A stretch of DNA of 64,000 nucleotides from Pseudomonas putida (GCF_001976065.1 NZ_MNAH01000002.1:1-64000); one strand, 5' to 3'. Positions 25,150 to 34,317 are shown, counted from the stretch's first letter. Program-made: numbers and translations. Notes: generated by a model from the sequence alone, not told the origin.

Positions 25150-26649
25150 TCAGTGAGTACGCAGTTCGAAACCGGCCATGGCGATATGCACATGGCGTTG
25201 CTCCGGGAACCTTGCCAGCCCGGCGATCAGTTCATGCAGCGGGCGACGCACACTGAAGGTGTCGTCGACCACGGCAGGGACCAGCCCGGTGATTTTTTCG
25301 TCGCCATACATGGCACGCAGCAACAGTTCATCATCCGACAGGCCGGGATATCGACGGCGCAGCTCGGGAACCCTTGGCGAGAGCTCCGGTGGCGTCGTTG
25401 CCACCTCGCGGGAGCCGTTGGCGAGTACAAGATCCCTGACGTCGAGATCGACCGGCAGTGGCAGAGTGCCGAAGTAACCGCACACGTACTTTTTCACTTC
25501 GTCCGGTACCACCTTGTAGCGCTCGCCGCTCAGCACGTTCATCACCGCTTGCGCGGCGATCATGGCGGGGAAGGGCGTGGCCATCACGGGCGAGCCCAGT
25601 TCCACGCGCACGCGGGCGATCTCTTCGAGCACGACCGGCAGCTTGTCGGCGATCCCCGCCAGCTGCAGTTGCGACTGCAGGTTCGACATGGCGCCGCCGG
25701 CGTATTGGGTGACGAAGTGCGCCGGGTCGTATTCCGCCGGGATACCCAGGGGAAAACCGTTCTCTTCGGCCACGCCGGCGAGGTACTCGCCGATCTCGTC
25801 AGCCGCGCGGTCATCGAAGTCGACCTCGAAACCGATTTCGCGCAGGTTACGGGCCAGCATCTGGGCCGAGGGCCCTGCATTGCCGTTGGCCAGCGGATCG
25901 ATCGAGCACAGCAGGCGGTCGGCGCCGTGCACCGCCGCTTCTATGGCCGCCAGCGAACCGGTCGCGTTCAGGCAGTGGGTGAGCACTTCGAGCGGTCGAT
26001 CGCCGATCACCGCCTTGATCGCTGGCACAATGCTGCGTACCTGTTCCACGGTCATGCTGCCGCCGGCGTCGCCGAAGGTAAAGGCGTCGATGTCGAAGCG
26101 TTCGATGGCCTCGCGCGCCTTGGCGGCGTAGAACGTCGCGTCGTAGCCCGGGGCCAGGTTGTAGATCATGGCGAGGTTGGTGGTGGCGCCCAGGCGCTTG
26201 GCCGTGGCGATCGCCGGTACCAGGTTGTCCCAGCAATGCAGTGAGTCGAGAAAGCCGATGTCACGGGCACCGTTGGCGACCAGGCGCTCGACGTACAGCT
26301 CGCTGAGGTCGTCCGGTTCCGGGTAGAAGCTGCGCAGCATGTTGCTGCGCACGATACCGCGCAGCGGCGTGTGGCGGATCCGCTCGGACAACAGGCGGAG
26401 CCGCTCCAGCGGATTCTGGTTGAGGAACAGCACGCTGGCGTCGAACTGCACCAGGGCAACGCCTTCTATCGCATCGAAACCCAGCGCATCCAGGCGCTCG
26501 GCCATCGGCAGCATGTGCTCGGTGCGCATGCGCGTGGCCCACAGGCACTGGTGCGCATCGCGCAGGGTGGCATCGACCAGCTGGATGCGCCGGCGTTTGC
26601 CGGTGCGGACAAAATCCGCATTCACTTTTTCGCGTAGTTGATTCAGCAC
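25150..26649 (-). CDS. 5S/pyruvate-carboxylase-B-like carboxyltransferase, copy A (atypical metal site)
   Basis: 499 aa with the HMG-lyase-like TIM barrel and PYC_OADA region. LVDATLRDAHQCLWATRM (D31 is the equivalent of 5S D23) is intact, as is GGAMSNLQSQLQLAG. By eye-alignment to the Propionibacterium transcarboxylase 5S subunit, the carbamylated Lys184 is Gly193 (FTFGDAGGS) and the second metal His217 is Leu227 (THCLNATG), leaving only D31 and H225. The family moves CO2 between biotin and pyruvate/oxaloacetate. Here catalysis may be altered or lost. The next gene upstream is a divergent paralogue 3 bp away. Confidence 0.85.
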   Translation of the reverse strand: MLNQLREKVNADFVRTGKRRRIQLVDATLRDAHQCLWATRMRTEHMLPMAERLDALGFDAIEGVALVQFDASVLFLNQNPLERLRLLSERIRHTPLRGIVRSNMLRSFYPEPDDLSELYVERLVANGARDIGFLDSLHCWDNLVPAIATAKRLGATTNLAMIYNLAPGYDATFYAAKAREAIERFDIDAFTFGDAGGSMTVEQVRSIVPAIKAVIGDRPLEVLTHCLNATGSLAAIEAAVHGADRLLCSIDPLANGNAGPSAQMLARNLREIGFEVDFDDRAADEIGEYLAGVAEENGFPLGIPAEYDPAHFVTQYAGGAMSNLQSQLQLAGIADKLPVVLEEIARVRVELGSPVMATPFPAMIAAQAVMNVLSGERYKVVPDEVKKYVCGYFGTLPLPVDLDVRDLVLANGSREVATTPPELSPRVPELRRRYPGLSDDELLLRAMYGDEKITGLVPAVVDDTFSVRRPLHELIAGLARFPEQRHVHIAMAGFELRTH

Positions 26650-26652
26650 ATG

Positions 26653-28050
26653 TCACCCCTTGCTGTGTTCAAGATGGATGGACAGGCCGGGGCCTGTGAC
26701 ACTCAATACGGTGTAATCGGGCCAGCATTGCAGCAGCCCGAGCGTCAGGGCTTGCTCGGGTGTGCGCACTTCGTAGTGAAGACTGTGCAGCGGTGGCAGC
26801 GCCGGGCAGCCGCAGACCAGTGCCGCGAGCGCCTCATCGCAGGCGGGCACGTCGATCCCGCGGCCAGGGTGCGCAACCGCGCCGATGCGTTGCTGCAGGC
26901 TGTTCAGCGATGTGTCGATCGGGCCGTAGCAGCCTTGCAGCCAGCGGCGCAAGGTTGGCTGCAACGTGGCGTAGCGTGGGCTGGCATCCAAATGCTCGAG
27001 GGCTTGATGCGCAATAGCCCGGGCGAAAGGTTGCAGCATCGGCGGATTGCCCAGTTCCTGGCGAATGCGCGTGCACTCGCGGGAATACTCGAACAGATCG
27101 GCCAGGCGTGCGCGATCGCGCAACGCTTGCATGGCCTCGGCGGCGATTTCGCCCGGCAACTGGTGCTCAAAGGGCGCGAGGTCGAAGGCCCAGGGCTGGT
27201 TCTCGGCAAACCCCTCCTGATCCGCCACGCCGGCGAGCTGGGCCTGGGCTTCTTCCACACGCGCCTGATCCGGTGTTTGCAGCGGCAATTGCAGCAGCGC
27301 CGCCGACCGGATCAACAGTGCCAGCGAAGGCGTCGAGGCACCGTTGGCGACACAGGGCAGCGCGACATCGAGGCGGTCGATGCCGAGGCGAATCGCTTCC
27401 AGCGCCACCTGCGGGCCGAGACCGGTGTGGCAGCGGGTGTGCAGGTCCAGAGGTGTTCCATCAGCGCCGCTGCGCAGGGCTGCGAGCAAGCCGGGCAGGC
27501 GATCGCCATGCAGCAGGCCGGCTTCGTCGCGCAGCATGATGCGCTGCGCTCCGGCCTGTACCAGCTGAGCCGCGCAGGCCGAATAGTGGGCGTTGCCATG
27601 TTGATGATCGTCCACATAGGGCAGGGCGGCGGTGGCGGTCAGACCGTTCGCCAAGGCCAACTGCACGGCGTTGCCCAGGCGCTGGAAGTCCAGCTGCGGA
27701 TCGATCAACACCACCTCGCTGATACCGGACCGGGCAAGCACTCGCAGCCAGCCATTCAGCGCTTCGCCTGCGAGCACATCGATGGCGCCCTGGGCGGGCA
27801 GCAGGTTCACCGTGGCGCGCAGGGGCGTGCCATGGGCGCGTTCGCGCATTGCAATGACGCGTTGCAGCGGATTTTCACCGCGGCCGAGACATTGCGCGAT
27901 CACGGCGGGACTCAATACCTCGATCGCCGCCAGCCGGGCGTGCCCCAGTGAATTCATGGCGCCGAGCAGCATCGCTGTGCCGGGGGCACCGCCCCAGGCT
28001 GCGGTCTGGCCGTCGCTCAGGCTGACATCGACCAATGTTGTCATGCTCAT
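26653..28050 (-). CDS. 5S-like carboxyltransferase paralogue, copy B (degenerate active site)
   Basis: 465 aa, shorter and more divergent than copy A but of the same fold. The opening LVDVSLSDGQTAAWGG stands where DATLRDAHQ is normal; only Asp13 and Gln15 of that motif remain. IMLRDEAGLL has Arg174 at the carbamyl-Lys position, and LDLHTRCHTG has Arg206 at the second metal His. So it shares with copy A the loss of both ligands. It overlaps the biotin carboxylase gene by 4 bp. A and B may form a hetero-oligomer in which one chain is structural; this is inference. Confidence 0.8.
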   Translation of the reverse strand: MSMTTLVDVSLSDGQTAAWGGAPGTAMLLGAMNSLGHARLAAIEVLSPAVIAQCLGRGENPLQRVIAMRERAHGTPLRATVNLLPAQGAIDVLAGEALNGWLRVLARSGISEVVLIDPQLDFQRLGNAVQLALANGLTATAALPYVDDHQHGNAHYSACAAQLVQAGAQRIMLRDEAGLLHGDRLPGLLAALRSGADGTPLDLHTRCHTGLGPQVALEAIRLGIDRLDVALPCVANGASTPSLALLIRSAALLQLPLQTPDQARVEEAQAQLAGVADQEGFAENQPWAFDLAPFEHQLPGEIAAEAMQALRDRARLADLFEYSRECTRIRQELGNPPMLQPFARAIAHQALEHLDASPRYATLQPTLRRWLQGCYGPIDTSLNSLQQRIGAVAHPGRGIDVPACDEALAALVCGCPALPPLHSLHYEVRTPEQALTLGLLQCWPDYTVLSVTGPGLSIHLEHSKG

Positions 28051-29459
28051 GCGCGCTCCTTGGCTTGTTTCAAGGCCTGCTTGCGGGCGGGTACGAAGAC
28101 GTCTTCGACCCAGCGAGTGGTGACCAGGCCTGCGACGAAGTCGGGGTGATCGAGCACGGCATGGTGGAAGCTGGCGGTGGTCGACAGGCCTACCACCTTC
28201 ATGTCCTCCAGCGCCTTGCGCATGTGTACGATAGCCTCGCTGCGGGTCGGTGCATGCACGATCAGCTTGGCCAGCAGGGAGTCATAGAACGGTGGCACGG
28301 TGGCGCCGCTGTAGCAGTGGGTATCGACCCGTACGCCTTTGCCCTTGGGCGGCAGCCACTCGCTGACCAGGCCCGGGCTCGGGAGGAAATGGCGGTCCGG
28401 ATCTTCAGCGTTGATCCTGCACTCGATGGCATGGCCGACCAGTTTGACGTCGGCCTGGCTGAACGACAGCGGCAGGCCGGCGGCGATGCGAATCTGCTCG
28501 GCCACCAGGTCCAGGCCGGTGATCATCTCCGTTACCGGATGCTCGACCTGGATGCGGGTGTTCATTTCCAGGAAATAGAATTTGCCATCGCGGTCGTCGA
28601 CCACGAATTCAATTGTGCCCGCGCCGAAATAACCGACATTGCGCGCCAGGCGTACCGCGCACTCGCCCATTTGTTCGCGGGTTTGCGCCGCGAGGCTCGG
28701 GGAGGGTGCTTCCTCGATCAGTTTCTGGTGTCGGCGCTGGGTCGAGCATTCGCGTTCGCCCAAGTGCACCACGTTGCCGTGGCGGTCGCCCATGATCTGG
28801 ATTTCGATGTGGCGCGCCAGTTCGATGAACTTCTCGACATACAAGGTCGGGTCGCCAAAGGCCGCCTGTGCTTCCGAGGAAGCGGAACGGAAGGCGGCCT
28901 CGGCTTCTTCGTCGCTGCGCACGATGCGCATGCCACGCCCGCCGCCCCCGGCGGTGGCCTTGAACAGCACCGGGTAGCCGATGTCGCTGGCGATGGCGCG
29001 GGCGGTTTCTGCATCGGCCACGGCGTCCGAGCCCGGTACTCGCGGTACTTCGGCTTTTTCCGCCAGGCCGACGGCGGTGATCTTGTCACCCATCGAATCA
29101 ATGATTTCAGCCGATGGACCGATGAACGCAATGCCGGCGTCTTCGCAGGCCTGGGCAAAATGCGAGCGTTCGGAAAGGAAGCCGTAACCCGGGTGGATGG
29201 CATCGCAGCGCTGTTCCAGTGCCGTGCGCACCAACAGCTCGGCGCACAGATAGCTTTGCGCGGCCGGCGCCGGGCCGATGACCACGTACTCATCGGCGAG
29301 GCGCGCGGCCAGGCTGTCCTGGTCTGCTTCGGAGACGGCAGCAACCGATTCGATGCCCAGGGTTTTGCAGGCGCGCACGATGCGCACCGCGATTTCGCCA
29401 CGGTTGGCGATCAATACCCGGCGGATGTCGCGGGTTGCCACGGGAATGCTGCTCATCAA
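28047..29459 (-). CDS. biotin carboxylase subunit (AccC-type)
   Basis: 470 aa of ATP-grasp fold. RVLIANRGEIAVRIVRACK, HPGYGFLSE, KATAGGGGRGMRIV (glycine loop), HIEIQIMGDRHGNVVHLGER, FLEMNTRIQVEHPVTE and HAIECRINAEDP are all present, including the Glu/Asn/Arg set for ATP, bicarbonate and biotin. It should carboxylate biotin on the carrier protein at the cost of ATP. It is the only biotin carboxylase in the cluster and presumably serves both carrier proteins and both 12S-type transferases. It overlaps the carrier gene upstream and the 5S-like gene downstream by 4 bp each. It is not the housekeeping accC by context. Confidence 0.94.
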   Translation of the reverse strand: MMSSIPVATRDIRRVLIANRGEIAVRIVRACKTLGIESVAAVSEADQDSLAARLADEYVVIGPAPAAQSYLCAELLVRTALEQRCDAIHPGYGFLSERSHFAQACEDAGIAFIGPSAEIIDSMGDKITAVGLAEKAEVPRVPGSDAVADAETARAIASDIGYPVLFKATAGGGGRGMRIVRSDEEAEAAFRSASSEAQAAFGDPTLYVEKFIELARHIEIQIMGDRHGNVVHLGERECSTQRRHQKLIEEAPSPSLAAQTREQMGECAVRLARNVGYFGAGTIEFVVDDRDGKFYFLEMNTRIQVEHPVTEMITGLDLVAEQIRIAAGLPLSFSQADVKLVGHAIECRINAEDPDRHFLPSPGLVSEWLPPKGKGVRVDTHCYSGATVPPFYDSLLAKLIVHAPTRSEAIVHMRKALEDMKVVGLSTTASFHHAVLDHPDFVAGLVTTRWVEDVFVPARKQALKQAKERA

Positions 29460-29920
29460 CGTGCCTCCGGTTCAAGAATCATCAATAGCTGGTCACGCTG
29501 CACCATCTGCAGGTCCTGGGCGACGATGCGCACGACGCGGCCTTTCACCGGTGACGCAAGGGTGTTGAAGAGCTTCATGGCTTCGACCAGGCACAGCGGC
29601 GTGCCTGTCTCGACCAAGGTGCTCTCTTCGACGAAGGACGGTTGGTCAGGACTGGGTTTGCGATAGAAGGTGCCCATCATGGTGGCGCGCACGGCGACCT
29701 GACCGGCGGCGATTTCAGGTTCGCTGGTGGCCGCCACAGTGGTCGGCTGCGCCGGTTTTGCCGGAGTAACGCCTTGCGCAGGCGCCTGGGACCGCTCGAT
29801 CGTTCCCGACTTGCTGGCAGTCAGGGTGGTGTCACCGATGCGGACTTCAAGGAAGTCCAGATGCCGGGTGTGATCCAGTATTTCCAGGATTCTTCGTGCT
29901 TCTTTATGTGTGAGCGACAT
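29456..29920 (-). CDS. biotin carboxyl carrier protein, AccB-like
   Basis: 154 aa from ATG 29920. An N-terminal helical domain (about 1-40) and a Pro/Ala-rich linker (about 44-68) lead to a biotinyl domain with LVEAMKLFNTL, where K116 is the biotinylated lysine. The AccB-type thumb is suggested by MMGTFYRKPSPDQPSFVE. First gene of the leftward operon; its start lies 60 bp from the GntR site at 29980. It probably shuttles CO2 from the adjacent biotin carboxylase to the carboxyltransferases. Confidence 0.92.
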   Translation of the reverse strand: MSLTHKEARRILEILDHTRHLDFLEVRIGDTTLTASKSGTIERSQAPAQGVTPAKPAQPTTVAATSEPEIAAGQVAVRATMMGTFYRKPSPDQPSFVEESTLVETGTPLCLVEAMKLFNTLASPVKGRVVRIVAQDLQMVQRDQLLMILEPEAR

Positions 29921-29979
29921 GCCTTCTGGCCTCTTGTTGTTCGAATTGCCTTGACGGATATGAACATCGATACGTAGGA

Positions 29980-29997
29980 TTGTCAACAATCAGACAA
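29980..29997. promoter_or_regulatory. GntR operator candidate 1
   Basis: TTGTCAACAATCAGACAA matches the site at 31097-31114 at 16 of 18 positions. It lies between the two divergent carboxylase gene sets. Read on the minus strand it overlaps a TTGACA -35 box with TCATAT 17 bp downstream, so binding would block the leftward promoter. Confidence 0.65.
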
Positions 29998-30116
29998 TCA
30001 TGTAATTTGCTGATCGTGATCCAGGGCGTTTGCGCAGGCCTTCAAGAAAAGCGTAGCGCGCGGCGGCCAAGGGCCCGGCGATTTGAGAAATCAGTAGTGT
30101 TTTGGAGGGGGCGAGA

Positions 30117-30341
30117 ATGAGTACAATCGCGGTTAAGTCAGATGTCGCTGGAACGGTGTGGCAGATTCATGTCGGCGTGGGCGATGTCGTTGAAGAAGAT
30201 CAGATACTCATCGTCATGGAATCCATGAAAATGGAAATTCCATTGATGGCTGTCGAACCGGGGCGCGTTATCAGCGTTCTTGTTGCCGAGGGCGACGTGG
30301 TGAAAGACGGCCAGGATGTCTTGCTTATGGAGTGCGATTGA
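30117..30341 (+). CDS. stand-alone biotinyl-domain protein (1.3S-like)
   Basis: 74 aa, a single biotinyl/lipoyl domain. MSTIAVKSDVAGTVWQI, then VMESMKMEIPL with K38 as the biotin site, and a second hammerhead half ending GQDVLLMECD. Compact carriers of this size resemble the transcarboxylase 1.3S subunit and PCC-linked carriers rather than AccB. ATG 30117 follows a strong GGAGGGGG ribosome-binding site. First gene of the rightward set; the GntR gene follows by 5 bp. Confidence 0.92.
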   Translation: MSTIAVKSDVAGTVWQIHVGVGDVVEEDQILIVMESMKMEIPLMAVEPGRVISVLVAEGDVVKDGQDVLLMECD

Positions 30342-30346
30342 AGTCT

Positions 30347-31057
30347 ATGTCAATGAATGCAGGTTCGGCGTCGGCCGCCAAGGGCGGTAGTGCAATAGGT
30401 ATCATGCGTGCTGGTCGCCAGCGCGTATTGACGATGCCGGAGCAGATTGCCGAAAGCATTACGCTTGCGATTCTGCGAGGCGAATACGGGCCGGGCGATT
30501 CGGTGCGTGAACAGGAACTGGCCGACCACTTCCAGGTCAGCCGGGGTCCGATTCGCGAGGCCCTGCGCATTCTCGAGAAGGTCGGCGTGGTGACCATCGT
30601 GCCGCAGCGCGGCGCGCATGTGACTTCATTGAGCAGGCAGGAGATCGACAATCTGTTCGAGATCCGCGCGGTACTGGCCGGTTTGCTGGCCAAATACCTG
30701 GTCGACCTGGATGGATCGATCGTCAATCAAATGGACGCCATCGTCACCCGTCTTGAGCAGATTGCCTCGCAAGCGGATGCCCTGGACGAGTATGCCCAAG
30801 GCAGTTATCGCCTGAGCACGCTGTTATTCCAGTCCTGCGGCAACAAGCAGCTGGCGGAACTCATGGGAGCGCTGGGCATCCAGACCGCACGCTACACGCG
30901 GTTGGGGTTGCGTTCACCGGAGCGTCGCCAGGCTTCCGCCAACCATTGGCGCCAACTGGTCGAAGCGCTCAAGCACAACAGCAGTTCGGTGGCCGCGAAC
31001 ATGATGGTTGAGCTGATCAACGCTTCCCATCAAGCCGCATTGAATCACCTGGAATAA
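30347..31057 (+). CDS. GntR-family (FadR/VanR-type, FCD domain) regulator
   Basis: 236 aa from ATG 30347; ATG 30353 or GTG 30332 are alternatives. A winged helix spans about 30-95 (EQIAESITLAILRGEYGPGDSVREQELADHFQVSRGPIREALRIL). The all-helical FCD effector domain follows. Its usual metal His residues are partly absent (YRLSTLLFQSCGNKQLAEL has no His where FH is common), so ligand binding may be metal-free. It sits in the middle of the divergent carboxylase cluster and probably represses from the two matching sites at 29980 and 31097. The effector may be the pathway acyl-CoA. Confidence 0.93.
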   Translation: MSMNAGSASAAKGGSAIGIMRAGRQRVLTMPEQIAESITLAILRGEYGPGDSVREQELADHFQVSRGPIREALRILEKVGVVTIVPQRGAHVTSLSRQEIDNLFEIRAVLAGLLAKYLVDLDGSIVNQMDAIVTRLEQIASQADALDEYAQGSYRLSTLLFQSCGNKQLAELMGALGIQTARYTRLGLRSPERRQASANHWRQLVEALKHNSSSVAANMMVELINASHQAALNHLE

Positions 31058-31096
31058 TCCACACGGGGGCACATCACTCCCGAGTGCTGTGTCAGG

Positions 31097-31114
31097 TTGT
31101 CGACAATAAGACAA
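31097..31114. promoter_or_regulatory. GntR operator candidate 2
   Basis: TTGTCGACAATAAGACAA lies 5 bp upstream of the acyl-CoA ligase start at 31120. Near-identical to 29980-29997. The TTGTCGACAA half is a perfect palindrome. Confidence 0.65.
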
Positions 31115-31119
31115 AAATC

Positions 31120-32679
31120 ATGACAAAAAAACGCACCGCAGGACACATGCTCAGTTGGGCAGCCAAGCAACACCGAGGCCGCACCGCCCTGATCTTCGGC
31201 GACACCGGCCTGACCTATGATGAGGTCGAGATGGGCAGTAACCGGCTTGCCCATGCCTTGATTGGCCTTGGATTGCAGGTTGGGGAGCGCGTCGCCGTGC
31301 TGCTCAACAACTCGCCGGAGGCGATCGAGAGTGTTTTCGCTGTCGAGAAGGCCGGTTTGGTTTACGTGGCGCTCAATGCCCGGCACACCTTGGCCGAACA
31401 GATCGCGATCCTCGAGGACGCTGGCGCCGGTGTGTTGGTGGTGGGGCCTGAGTTTCGCGAGATCGGCGAAGGCGTTCTCGATCGCGTCGCGGGTTTGCGT
31501 CATGTGATCGCGCTCGATTGGCAGTCACCACAGCTACTGGACTACCGCCGGTTGCTCGCCTCGATGCCAACGCAGGCGCCGAATGTCCAGGTGTCTCCCG
31601 ATGCCTTGCTGCGCATTGCCTATACCTCGGGCACCACCGGCAAGCCCAAGGGCGTCACCTACACGGTCAAGCGCTGGTATGAACGCCTGACCAACCATTT
31701 CTACGCCATGGAATACAGCCTGGGCGTGGAGGATGCGATGTTGCATGTCGGTCCCTTGACCCATGCCGCCGGCGTGCATCTGTTGCCCTGCTACTTGCGC
31801 GGGGCGCGCAATGTGATTCTCGAGAAGTTCGAGCCACTGGATACGCTGCAACAGATCCAGCGACACCGGATCACGCAGATGATGTGCGTGCCGACCATGC
31901 TCATGCGGTTGCTCGACGCCCTCGACAGCGGCGCCAGTGCGGATCACTCGTCGCTCAAGTGCATCCACTACGGGACTGCGCCGACATCCGTCGACCTGAT
32001 CCAGCGCGCCATTGCGCGCTTCGGCCCGGTGATGCGTCAGCAGTACGGAATGACCGAGGCGGTCCAGCCGCTGGCGGTGTTGTACCCGCACGAACACGTC
32101 GAAGACGGCGTGCTGCGTTCCTGCGGCAAACCGACTGCCAATGTGCAGATCAGCGTGCGCGATGTTCACGGCGCGGAACTGGCGGTGGGCGAGATTGGCG
32201 AGATCGCCATCGCCACCGACGGCATCGGCGAAGTGGCGTTCTGGCGTCGCCCGGATCTGGAGGCCGAGGCCATTCGTGACGGCTGGTACTACTCGGGCGA
32301 CCTGGGTTACCTCGATGTCCAGGGCTTTCTTTATATCGTCGGGCGCAACAAGGACATGATCATTTCCGGTGGCTTCAACGTGTATGCACGGGAAGTCGAG
32401 GATGCCCTGGAAAGCCATCCGCAGGTACTCGAGGTGGCGGTCCTGGGCCTGCCTGACGCGGAGTGGGGCGAGCGCATCGCCGCGTTTGTCGTACGGCGCG
32501 AAGGCGCCACGCTCGATAGCGAGACCCTGGGCAGTCATTGCGCAGCCCTGATCGCCGGCTACAAGAAGCCGCGCCTGATCGAATTCGTCGAGGCCTTGCC
32601 GCGCAATAGCGCCGGCAAGGTGGTGAAGAACATTCTGCGCGATGACTATCTCGCGCGCCTGCAGAGGAAATCATCATGA
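31120..32679 (+). CDS. acyl-CoA synthetase (AMP-forming), copy 2
   Basis: 519 aa from ATG 31120. The ANL signature YTSGTTGKPKG is at 168-178, with QQYGMTEA, WYYSGDLGYLD, YIVGRNKDMIISGGFNVYAREVE and catalytic K500 in RNSAGKVVKN. It is not a close duplicate of the ligase at 23188, so it may activate a different acid, or an intermediate released after cleavage. The last 4 bp overlap the start of the carboxyltransferase gene. A candidate GntR site lies immediately upstream. Confidence 0.92.
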   Translation: MTKKRTAGHMLSWAAKQHRGRTALIFGDTGLTYDEVEMGSNRLAHALIGLGLQVGERVAVLLNNSPEAIESVFAVEKAGLVYVALNARHTLAEQIAILEDAGAGVLVVGPEFREIGEGVLDRVAGLRHVIALDWQSPQLLDYRRLLASMPTQAPNVQVSPDALLRIAYTSGTTGKPKGVTYTVKRWYERLTNHFYAMEYSLGVEDAMLHVGPLTHAAGVHLLPCYLRGARNVILEKFEPLDTLQQIQRHRITQMMCVPTMLMRLLDALDSGASADHSSLKCIHYGTAPTSVDLIQRAIARFGPVMRQQYGMTEAVQPLAVLYPHEHVEDGVLRSCGKPTANVQISVRDVHGAELAVGEIGEIAIATDGIGEVAFWRRPDLEAEAIRDGWYYSGDLGYLDVQGFLYIVGRNKDMIISGGFNVYAREVEDALESHPQVLEVAVLGLPDAEWGERIAAFVVRREGATLDSETLGSHCAALIAGYKKPRLIEFVEALPRNSAGKVVKNILRDDYLARLQRKSS

Positions 32680-34256
32680 GCACGCCTGTTGCCCCTGAAT
32701 GGTCGCTGGAGCTTGCGGACATCCGCGCGCGTCGGGAAATCGCCTACGCATTGGGTGGTCCCGAAGCGGTGGAAAAACACCACGCCCAAGGCAAACTCAC
32801 GGCGCGTGAGCGCATCGGCCATCTGCTCGATGATGAAAGTTTCGAGGAGTTCGGCATTCTTGCCGGCGCGGTGAAGTACACGCCGCAAGGCACGATCGCC
32901 TCGGCCACACCGAGCACGGCCGTGGTGGGCGTCGGTCAGATCGACCGGCGGCGCACTGTGGTGGCGGCCGATGATTTCACCATCCGGGGTGGTTCGTCGG
33001 AAGCGGCGGTCGCCGAGAAGTGGATCTATGCCGATCGCTACGCCTGGGAATACAAGTTGCCGATCATCCGCATGATTGACAGCGCCGGCGGCAGTGTGAA
33101 GCTGCTCGACAAACTCGGTCATACCAAGATCCCGGGTTATGCCCTGTTGCCGATCACCAACCTGCTGGGCGCGGTGCCGGTGGTCGGCATTGCCCACGGT
33201 GCTTGCGCCGGCCTGGGTGCGCTGCGGGTGGCCGCTTCACACCTGTCGATCATGGTGCGGGGCCAGAGCCAGGTGTTCGCGGCTGGCCCGCCGGTGGTAA
33301 AGCAGGCGTTCGGCATCGATATCGACAAAAACGATCTCGGTGGCTATGACCAGGTGCATCGTCACAGCGGCATGATCAACCTGGCTGCCAACAGCGATGC
33401 CGAGGCACTGGACCTGGCCAAGCGCTTTTTGTCCTATCTGCCGGGCAATGTCTGGGAGCAGCCGCCACGAGTTGCCTCGCAAGACTCTCCGGCGCGCCGT
33501 GACGCCTGGCTCAACGACGCGATTCCCCATGACCGGCGCAAGATCTTCAACCCGCACAAGATCCTCAAGTCGCTGGTCGACAAGGACAGCCTGTTCGAGA
33601 TGTCCCCGGATTTCGGTGCCTCGACCATCACTGCGTTCGCCCGTCTCAACGGCTATTCGGTGGGAATCATCTGCAACAACCCGCGGGTTGGCGGCGGTGC
33701 GCTGACCCGTGCGGCGGCGCTCAAGCAGACTCGCTTCATCGACCTGTGCGACACCTTTCACCTGCCGCTGATCTACCTGGTGGACCAGCCCGGTGTCATG
33801 ACCGGTCAAGAGGCGGAAATGCAGGGCACGTTGATTGCGGCCATGCAGGCTGTGCATGCGATAGAACAGGCGAGCGTGCCGGTCATCACCATTGTGCTGC
33901 GCCGTTGCGTCGGGCTTGCCGGTGCCATGGTCAGCCCCTGGCATGGCCCTACGGGTACGGCATTACCGCACCGGTTCGCCTGGCCTTCGGCGCAGTGGGG
34001 TTCGATTCCGATCGAAGGCGGTGTCGCCGCTGCCTACAAGCAGGAGATCGCTGCAGCCGATGATCCGCTGGTAAGACGCAAGGAGCTGGAGGCCCATTAC
34101 CAGGCCCTGGCTTCACCGCTGCGTACGGCCGAACGCTTTGGCGTGATCGACATCATCGAGCCAGACAGTACGCGTCCACTGCTGTGCAACTGGGTGGGTG
34201 ACGCGTATCGCCTCACCGCGCTTTCCCTCGGGCCGAAGCGGCGGACCATGCGCTAG
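32676..34256 (+). CDS. acyl-CoA carboxyltransferase, 12S/beta type (copy 2)
   Basis: 526 aa. The N-domain has GKLTARERIGHLLDDESFEEFG, RMIDSAGGSVKLLDKLG, GIAHGACAGLGALRVAASH and GGYDQVHRHSGMINL. The C-domain has LIYLVDQPGVMTGQEAEMQGT and RRCVGLAGAMVSP. All the carboxybiotin and acyl-CoA loops of propionyl-CoA carboxylase beta are recognisable. It is translationally coupled to the ligase, so the ligase product is probably its substrate. With the 1.3S-like carrier upstream it forms a second carboxylase half-set that must borrow the biotin carboxylase from the divergent operon. Confidence 0.92.
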   Translation: MSTPVAPEWSLELADIRARREIAYALGGPEAVEKHHAQGKLTARERIGHLLDDESFEEFGILAGAVKYTPQGTIASATPSTAVVGVGQIDRRRTVVAADDFTIRGGSSEAAVAEKWIYADRYAWEYKLPIIRMIDSAGGSVKLLDKLGHTKIPGYALLPITNLLGAVPVVGIAHGACAGLGALRVAASHLSIMVRGQSQVFAAGPPVVKQAFGIDIDKNDLGGYDQVHRHSGMINLAANSDAEALDLAKRFLSYLPGNVWEQPPRVASQDSPARRDAWLNDAIPHDRRKIFNPHKILKSLVDKDSLFEMSPDFGASTITAFARLNGYSVGIICNNPRVGGGALTRAAALKQTRFIDLCDTFHLPLIYLVDQPGVMTGQEAEMQGTLIAAMQAVHAIEQASVPVITIVLRRCVGLAGAMVSPWHGPTGTALPHRFAWPSAQWGSIPIEGGVAAAYKQEIAAADDPLVRRKELEAHYQALASPLRTAERFGVIDIIEPDSTRPLLCNWVGDAYRLTALSLGPKRRTMR

Positions 34257-34317
34257 TCCCCATGGGACGGGTGGCATCGAGCCTTACCTTCATAAAAACA
34301 ATCAAAGGTACTGACGA

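Noticed and set aside
28035..29666. 543-codon plus-strand frame opposite the biotin carboxylase
   Set aside because: No recognisable domain; it is a shadow of the biotin carboxylase, which has all catalytic motifs.
28047..29920. Housekeeping acetyl-CoA carboxylase accBC
   Set aside because: The operon context (5S-like, CT, thiolase-fold, CoA ligase genes and a GntR site) and the AccB-like carrier next to degraded 5S homologues indicate a dedicated catabolic carboxylase.
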